A stretch of DNA of 7,863 nt, taken from NCBI GenBank assembly GCA_003173915.1, contig PPGL01000047.1, positions 1-7,863 on the forward strand. The letters are read 5' to 3'. Of the stretch, positions 5,229 through 7,863 are shown piece by piece. The position numbers and the translations under genes are program-made. The notes beneath the pieces were generated by a model. That model saw only the letters and a program-made list of their open reading frames with translations. It was not told the origin of the DNA and did not search any database. Position 1 is the stretch's first letter. Each line of letters opens with the position of its first letter. The DNA is from Candidatus Levyibacteriota bacterium (GTDB lineage: Bacteria > Patescibacteria > Microgenomatia > Levybacterales > UBA12049).

Positions 5229-5798
5229 TTATTTCTCCTCGTGTATTCTACTTTCCTCAGGGCCTTTTTGTCCAACATACTTTGCAGACTTTTTTTTGTA
5301 ATACGGAGTCTCTGCTTTTGTGCTCAATTGTTCAAATGAGATTGAACAAATTCTCATCCCAGGATAGAGCGCAACTGGCATTTTCCCCATGTTTGCAATT
5401 TCTAAGGTTATATTTCCACGAAAACCACATTCAATATGCGCTGCTGTTGAATGGATAACAATTCCAAGTCTTCCAATGCTACTCCTACCTTCAAGTCTTC
5501 CAGTTAAGTCGTCTGGAACTTCCACATACTCCTCTGTTGTTGCGAGTACAAAATCTCCTGGCTGAATAATAAATGGTTCTTCATCTTTTACTCGTACCTC
5601 GGTGGTAATATCTTCTCCAATATTTTTTTTGTATGGATCGATGTATGCATATTTACTGTGGGAAAAAACTCGAAACGCGTGGCCAAGTTTGAGATCGAGC
5701 GAACACGAACCAAGTTGTTCAGAATAATCAGGTTTTGGAGTTATTTTGATATAACCACTGGCAATTGCTTTTTTTAAATCAACATCAGACAAAACCAT
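5229..5798 (-). CDS. dcd: dCTP deaminase, 189 aa
   Basis: Dcd deaminates dCTP to dUTP; some homologues go on to dUMP. The E. coli active-site residues are present: G104-R105-S106-S107-I-G-R110-L-G (phosphate binding; R110 = R115), H116-S-T-A119 (A124) and catalytic E133 in T-L-E-I (E138). The conserved D-L-K-L-G (35-39), Y-P-G-M-R-I (145-150) and C-terminal K-Y-V-G-Q-K-G-P-E-x-S-R (173-184) also fit. E. coli H125-R126 is A120-H121 here, and I-D-P-G is I-E-C-G, so neither the E. coli (mono-functional) nor the mycobacterial H-S-T-A-G (bifunctional) pattern is matched exactly; whether it also hydrolyses dUTP is open. I chose the ATG at 5798, not the in-frame ATG at 5870: family members begin with this M-x-L-x-D-x-D-I/L pattern, and the longer version would run through the promoter. 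First gene of the dcd-tmk unit. Confidence 0.93.
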   Translation of the reverse strand: MVLSDVDLKKAIASGYIKITPKPDYSEQLGSCSLDLKLGHAFRVFSHSKYAYIDPYKKNIGEDITTEVRVKDEEPFIIQPGDFVLATTEEYVEVPDDLTGRLEGRSSIGRLGIVIHSTAAHIECGFRGNITLEIANMGKMPVALYPGMRICSISFEQLSTKAETPYYKKKSAKYVGQKGPEESRIHEEK

Positions 5799-5833
5799 AG
5801 TGCAAGCATACCATGCAATGTCAATTTTGAAAA
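5799..5833 (-). promoter_or_regulatory. dcd promoter (extended -10, leaderless)
   Basis: On the minus strand: TTTTCA (5833-5828, 4 of 6 to the -35 consensus), 17-nt spacer, extended -10 TGGTATGCT (TATGCT at 5810-5805), then exactly six bases to the ATG at 5798. The layout repeats that of the promoters at 1276-1310 and 2712-2746. Confidence 0.5.
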
Positions 5834-5857
5834 GAGGAAGTAACCTTTTCCATTGAC
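5820..5857. promoter_or_regulatory. Imperfect palindrome between the divergent promoters
   Basis: gtcaat plus gaaaag (5820-5825, 5829-5834) mirror cttttc plus attgac (5845-5850, 5852-5857), with a 10-nt centre. It overlaps the -35 regions of both divergent promoters, where a shared operator could lie. This may also be chance in a short AT-rich gap. Confidence 0.3.
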
Positions 5858-5881
5858 ACACTGCAACCACTTATCTATAGT
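5853..5881 (+). promoter_or_regulatory. Consensus promoter of the dockerin-like gene
   Basis: A perfect -35 TTGACA (5853-5858), 17-nt spacer, and TATAGT (5876-5881, 5 of 6) lie upstream of the ATG at 5896. Expected transcription start is near 5888, leaving a leader of about 8 nt with no Shine-Dalgarno sequence. A second AT-rich box TATATA (5884-5889), six bases before the ATG, could give a fully leaderless transcript, but has no matching -35. Confidence 0.75.
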
Positions 5882-5895
5882 AGTATATAGTACCT

Positions 5896-7812
5896 ATGAA
5901 CAAACTTTTTTTGGCGTGTATTGCTTTTGTGGTTTTTTTACTTGGTGCTTTTGTTTTCCAAATACATGTTCCTTTACAATCCTCCTCATTTGTCACTACC
6001 GCACAAGCAAGTTGTACAGCAGCAACTTTTTATGAATGTGAAACTGGACAAACAACTGCTTGTAACTCTGGCAGTAATACTGGATGGCAAACGCAAGTAA
6101 CTCGGACTTCTGCCTGCGGGTATACTTGTGATGCCAAACTTGGTTATACAGATTGTAATAATCTAAATTTTGGTGCTTGTGATGACAATGGTGTGGGAAG
6201 ATGTATCGCTCAGTTTACCCAAACAGGCACTCCTAAAACAGCAAATATTGTCTATACAACAACAGTTGGAGCAACAACTGCATGTGGAAGAAGCGCTCAC
6301 TTTGCAAATATTAGTACTGACTCACACGTAGCTGTTTATTGTGTTTGTGGACAAAGTGGCGCAGGAGCATGTACTGGTTCAACAATTACCACACAACCTA
6401 CTGTTCCAACAACTATGGTAGCAGGACAAACCTATCCTGTCTCCGTTACTATAAAAAATACCGGTGCACAAGCTTGGACACAGGCTACAAAATATCAGTT
6501 AGGCTTTATAAATCCTCAAGCAAATTCAACCTGGGGCATTCCACAAGTAACGCTAGCAAGTAGCGATGATATAATTAACGGTGCTTCAAAAACTTTTACA
6601 TTTAACGTTAAGGCACCAGCAACAGCAGGCACATATAATTTCCAAGTGCAAATGAATCAAAATGCTACAACGTGGTTTGGTGCACAATCGACAAATGTCG
6701 CAGTTAGTGTTACAGGGCCAACAGGCACTCCAGGACCAACAGCAACTCCAACGCCAACCCCAACTCCTCCTCAAGGATGGACCCCAACAGCAACGCCTCT
6801 TTGCACAAATAATAATACTGTCTCTGCAATACAAATAAATTGGCAAGGTGTAACAAGCGCCCAAACATATACTATTAATTTTAATGGAACAGACAGCAGT
6901 ATCAACGGAACCAATTCCTATTACACATCCGATATTACTGCTGTCTCAGGGCAAAACGGATCTGTTGTCTTGCCAAATGGATCAACAACGATTACTGCCA
7001 ATCAAAACCCATCTTCGTATGTTCCAACTATTGATGATGGCGGATTTATTGCAATTCCGTGGAATTTTACTGTTACTGCCAATTTTTCCAATGGCTCAAC
7101 AAAAACTTCTCTGAATGTGAAAGCCACTGCTACAAAATGCAGCCCAACACAATCTCCTACTCCAACAATTTCTAACCAAACAACTGGAAATCTTACATTG
7201 CAATTTGAAGGTATTGGGCTTGATGATAATGCCAACCCAATTCATCCAAAACGACAAGTTATTCTTCGCTTTTACGCTGCAACAGACACGTCATTTCAAC
7301 ATGCACTGTTTACATCGTCTGCTGGAATTGTTACCTATAACAGTACCAACGGATACTTTACAAATGGTTCTTTCCCACTTACTGGTCTTTCGTCTGGGTC
7401 ATATCTGATTCTTGTCACCTCTCCTCAAGGATCACTCACATCACAAATTGGATCAGGAGATGGTACTGGACCAATTACCATTACTGGTGGCCAACCAAAT
7501 ATGCTTGTTGATACCCAAAACAGTCAAGATCCAAATGCAGCAACAACTGTTCCTTTACTTCATATGGGAAATATGTATCAACAATCAAGTAGTGCAAATA
7601 CAGTCGATATTCTAGATTGGAATATTATTAAAGATTGTTTTGGTAATACAGCGGCAGCAATGCGAGATGCGTGCTTGGCTCATTCTGGAATGATAGACCC
7701 GGCAACAAGTGTATTTTTACCAGACATGAATGACGATGGAACAGTTGATGGGATTGATTATACGATAGTTATGAAAAACTTTAATCACTTTGGTATTGGT
7801 ACAGCAAATTAA
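5896..7812 (+). CDS. Exported modular surface protein with NBR1-like Ig domain and C-terminal dockerin-like pair, 638 aa
   Basis: Residues 4-22 form a hydrophobic signal or anchor helix, with a possible signal peptidase I site A36-Q-A38/S39. Residues 40-160 contain 12 Cys (40, 48, 56, 74, 78, 87, 95, 103, 130, 149, 151, 159), suggesting a disulfide-rich module. Residues about 170-273 resemble the Ig-like domain of NBR1 (V-x-x-G-x-x-Y-x-V-x-V-x-I-K-N-T-G-x-x-x-W, then A-P-x-x-A-G-T-Y). A Thr/Pro linker follows (274-301), then a beta-rich domain bracketed by C303 and C415, a second short linker (416-430) and another beta domain (431-535). The C-terminus (556-630) is dockerin-like: a degenerate first loop ending V-D571-I-L-D574-W-N-I-I, then a canonical calcium loop D610-x-N612-x-D614-G-T-V-x-G-I-D621. 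Thr, Asn, Ser and Gln dominate, as in secreted proteins. It probably acts at the cell surface in adhesion or in assembling surface complexes; no enzymatic domain is seen and no cohesin partner lies in the window. Confidence 0.88.
   Translation: MNKLFLACIAFVVFLLGAFVFQIHVPLQSSSFVTTAQASCTAATFYECETGQTTACNSGSNTGWQTQVTRTSACGYTCDAKLGYTDCNNLNFGACDDNGVGRCIAQFTQTGTPKTANIVYTTTVGATTACGRSAHFANISTDSHVAVYCVCGQSGAGACTGSTITTQPTVPTTMVAGQTYPVSVTIKNTGAQAWTQATKYQLGFINPQANSTWGIPQVTLASSDDIINGASKTFTFNVKAPATAGTYNFQVQMNQNATTWFGAQSTNVAVSVTGPTGTPGPTATPTPTPTPPQGWTPTATPLCTNNNTVSAIQINWQGVTSAQTYTINFNGTDSSINGTNSYYTSDITAVSGQNGSVVLPNGSTTITANQNPSSYVPTIDDGGFIAIPWNFTVTANFSNGSTKTSLNVKATATKCSPTQSPTPTISNQTTGNLTLQFEGIGLDDNANPIHPKRQVILRFYAATDTSFQHALFTSSAGIVTYNSTNGYFTNGSFPLTGLSSGSYLILVTSPQGSLTSQIGSGDGTGPITITGGQPNMLVDTQNSQDPNAATTVPLLHMGNMYQQSSSANTVDILDWNIIKDCFGNTAAAMRDACLAHSGMIDPATSVFLPDMNDDGTVDGIDYTIVMKNFNHFGIGTAN
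6715..6798 (+). repeat. Thr/Pro-rich linker repeats inside the surface protein
   Basis: Codons 274-301 encode TP/PT dipeptide repeats (G-P-T-G-T-P-G-P-T-A-T-P-T-P-T-P). This is an extended, flexible spacer between the NBR1-like and middle domains, and a plausible glycosylation site. The minus-strand frame here is Cys/Trp-rich and not coding. Confidence 0.8.
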
Positions 7813-7863
7813 TAAACCCACAATATTTTTGTACTATATCCTCTTGACGAAGATTGGAAAAAA
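7813..7863 (+). other. Downstream edge, no gene visible
   Basis: The 51 bases after the stop are AT-rich. No terminator hairpin is seen. TTGACG at 7844-7849 could be the -35 box of a plus-strand gene beyond the window, but no -10 can be checked. Confidence 0.3.

Noticed and set aside
1072..5458. Several 60-100 codon plus-strand frames opposite the minus-strand genes
   Set aside because: Each overlaps a better supported gene, shows no family features and lacks promoter or ribosome-binding signals.
5799..5870. Longer Dcd starting at 5870
   Set aside because: The additional 24 residues are not part of the Dcd family and would overlap the extended -10 box and the divergent promoter region.
5896..6015. 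Lipoprotein signal at C40 of the surface protein
   Set aside because: The residues before C40 are Q-A-S, not a lipobox (Leu/Val/Ile at -3); an AQA signal peptidase I site fits better.
6586..6864. 92-codon minus-strand frame rich in Cys and Trp
   Set aside because: It is the shadow of Thr/Pro/Ala codons of the surface protein and has no start signals.
1..7863. Alternative genetic code with UGA as Gly or Trp (known in some candidate phyla)
   Set aside because: All stops in the window are TAA or TAG, but the long genes contain no in-frame TGA, so there is no sign of recoding.
1..7863. CRISPR array, tRNA, rRNA, integrase or phage genes
   Set aside because: No regularly spaced repeats, cloverleaf sequences or recombinase/phage proteins were seen on either strand.

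Overview
The window looks like chromosomal DNA of a small-genome bacterium, most likely a member of the Candidate Phyla Radiation (Patescibacteria, perhaps Microgenomates-like). The reasons are indirect. The DNA is AT-rich and genes are packed tightly. No start codon has a clear Shine-Dalgarno sequence, and several promoters sit so close to the start codon that mRNAs would be leaderless. There is a long secreted protein ending in a dockerin-like calcium-binding pair, and an intergenic repeat with ends of the type TGTCATTCTGAGCG / CGGGATGACA. Taxonomy is inferred, not proven.

Positions 1-5798 (all on the minus strand, so read from high to low coordinate) form a cluster for making dTTP. In order of transcription it holds a dCTP deaminase (dcd, 5229-5798), thymidylate kinase (tmk, 4494-5159), a second divergent Dcd/dUTPase-fold protein (3795-4337), an unrecognised 309-residue protein (2823-3752), thymidylate synthase (thyA, 1737-2711), a Nudix hydrolase (1313-1735), an unrecognised gene broken by an apparent frameshift (108-1275), and the first 34 codons of dihydrofolate reductase (folA, 1-103, cut by the window edge). 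Together they cover dCTP to dUTP or dUMP (Dcd, possibly helped by Nudix), dUMP to dTMP (ThyA), recycling of the dihydrofolate that ThyA produces (FolA), and dTMP to dTDP (Tmk). No classical trimeric dUTPase (dut) is visible.

The cluster divides into four likely transcription units, each with its own promoter: dcd-tmk, dcd-like-orf309, thyA-nudix and orf356/orf90-folA. The spacing to the start codon is unusual. Two units read -35, 17 nt, -10, 6 nt, start codon (thyA and the broken gene), and dcd has the same layout with weaker boxes. The promoters of thyA and of the dcd-like gene are near copies of each other (29 of 34 positions, spacer included), either a duplicated promoter repeat or a shared operator.

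Positions 5799-5895 are a divergent promoter region. Positions 5896-7812 (plus strand) encode a 638-residue exported, modular surface protein: signal peptide, Cys-rich domain, NBR1-like Ig domain, Thr/Pro linker, two beta-rich domains and a C-terminal dockerin-like pair. Positions 7813-7863 hold no gene. The most notable points are the frameshifted gene directly upstream of folA, the Dcd paralogue that lacks the catalytic Glu, the two unknown proteins embedded in the dTTP cluster, the copied promoter, and the dockerin-like protein.
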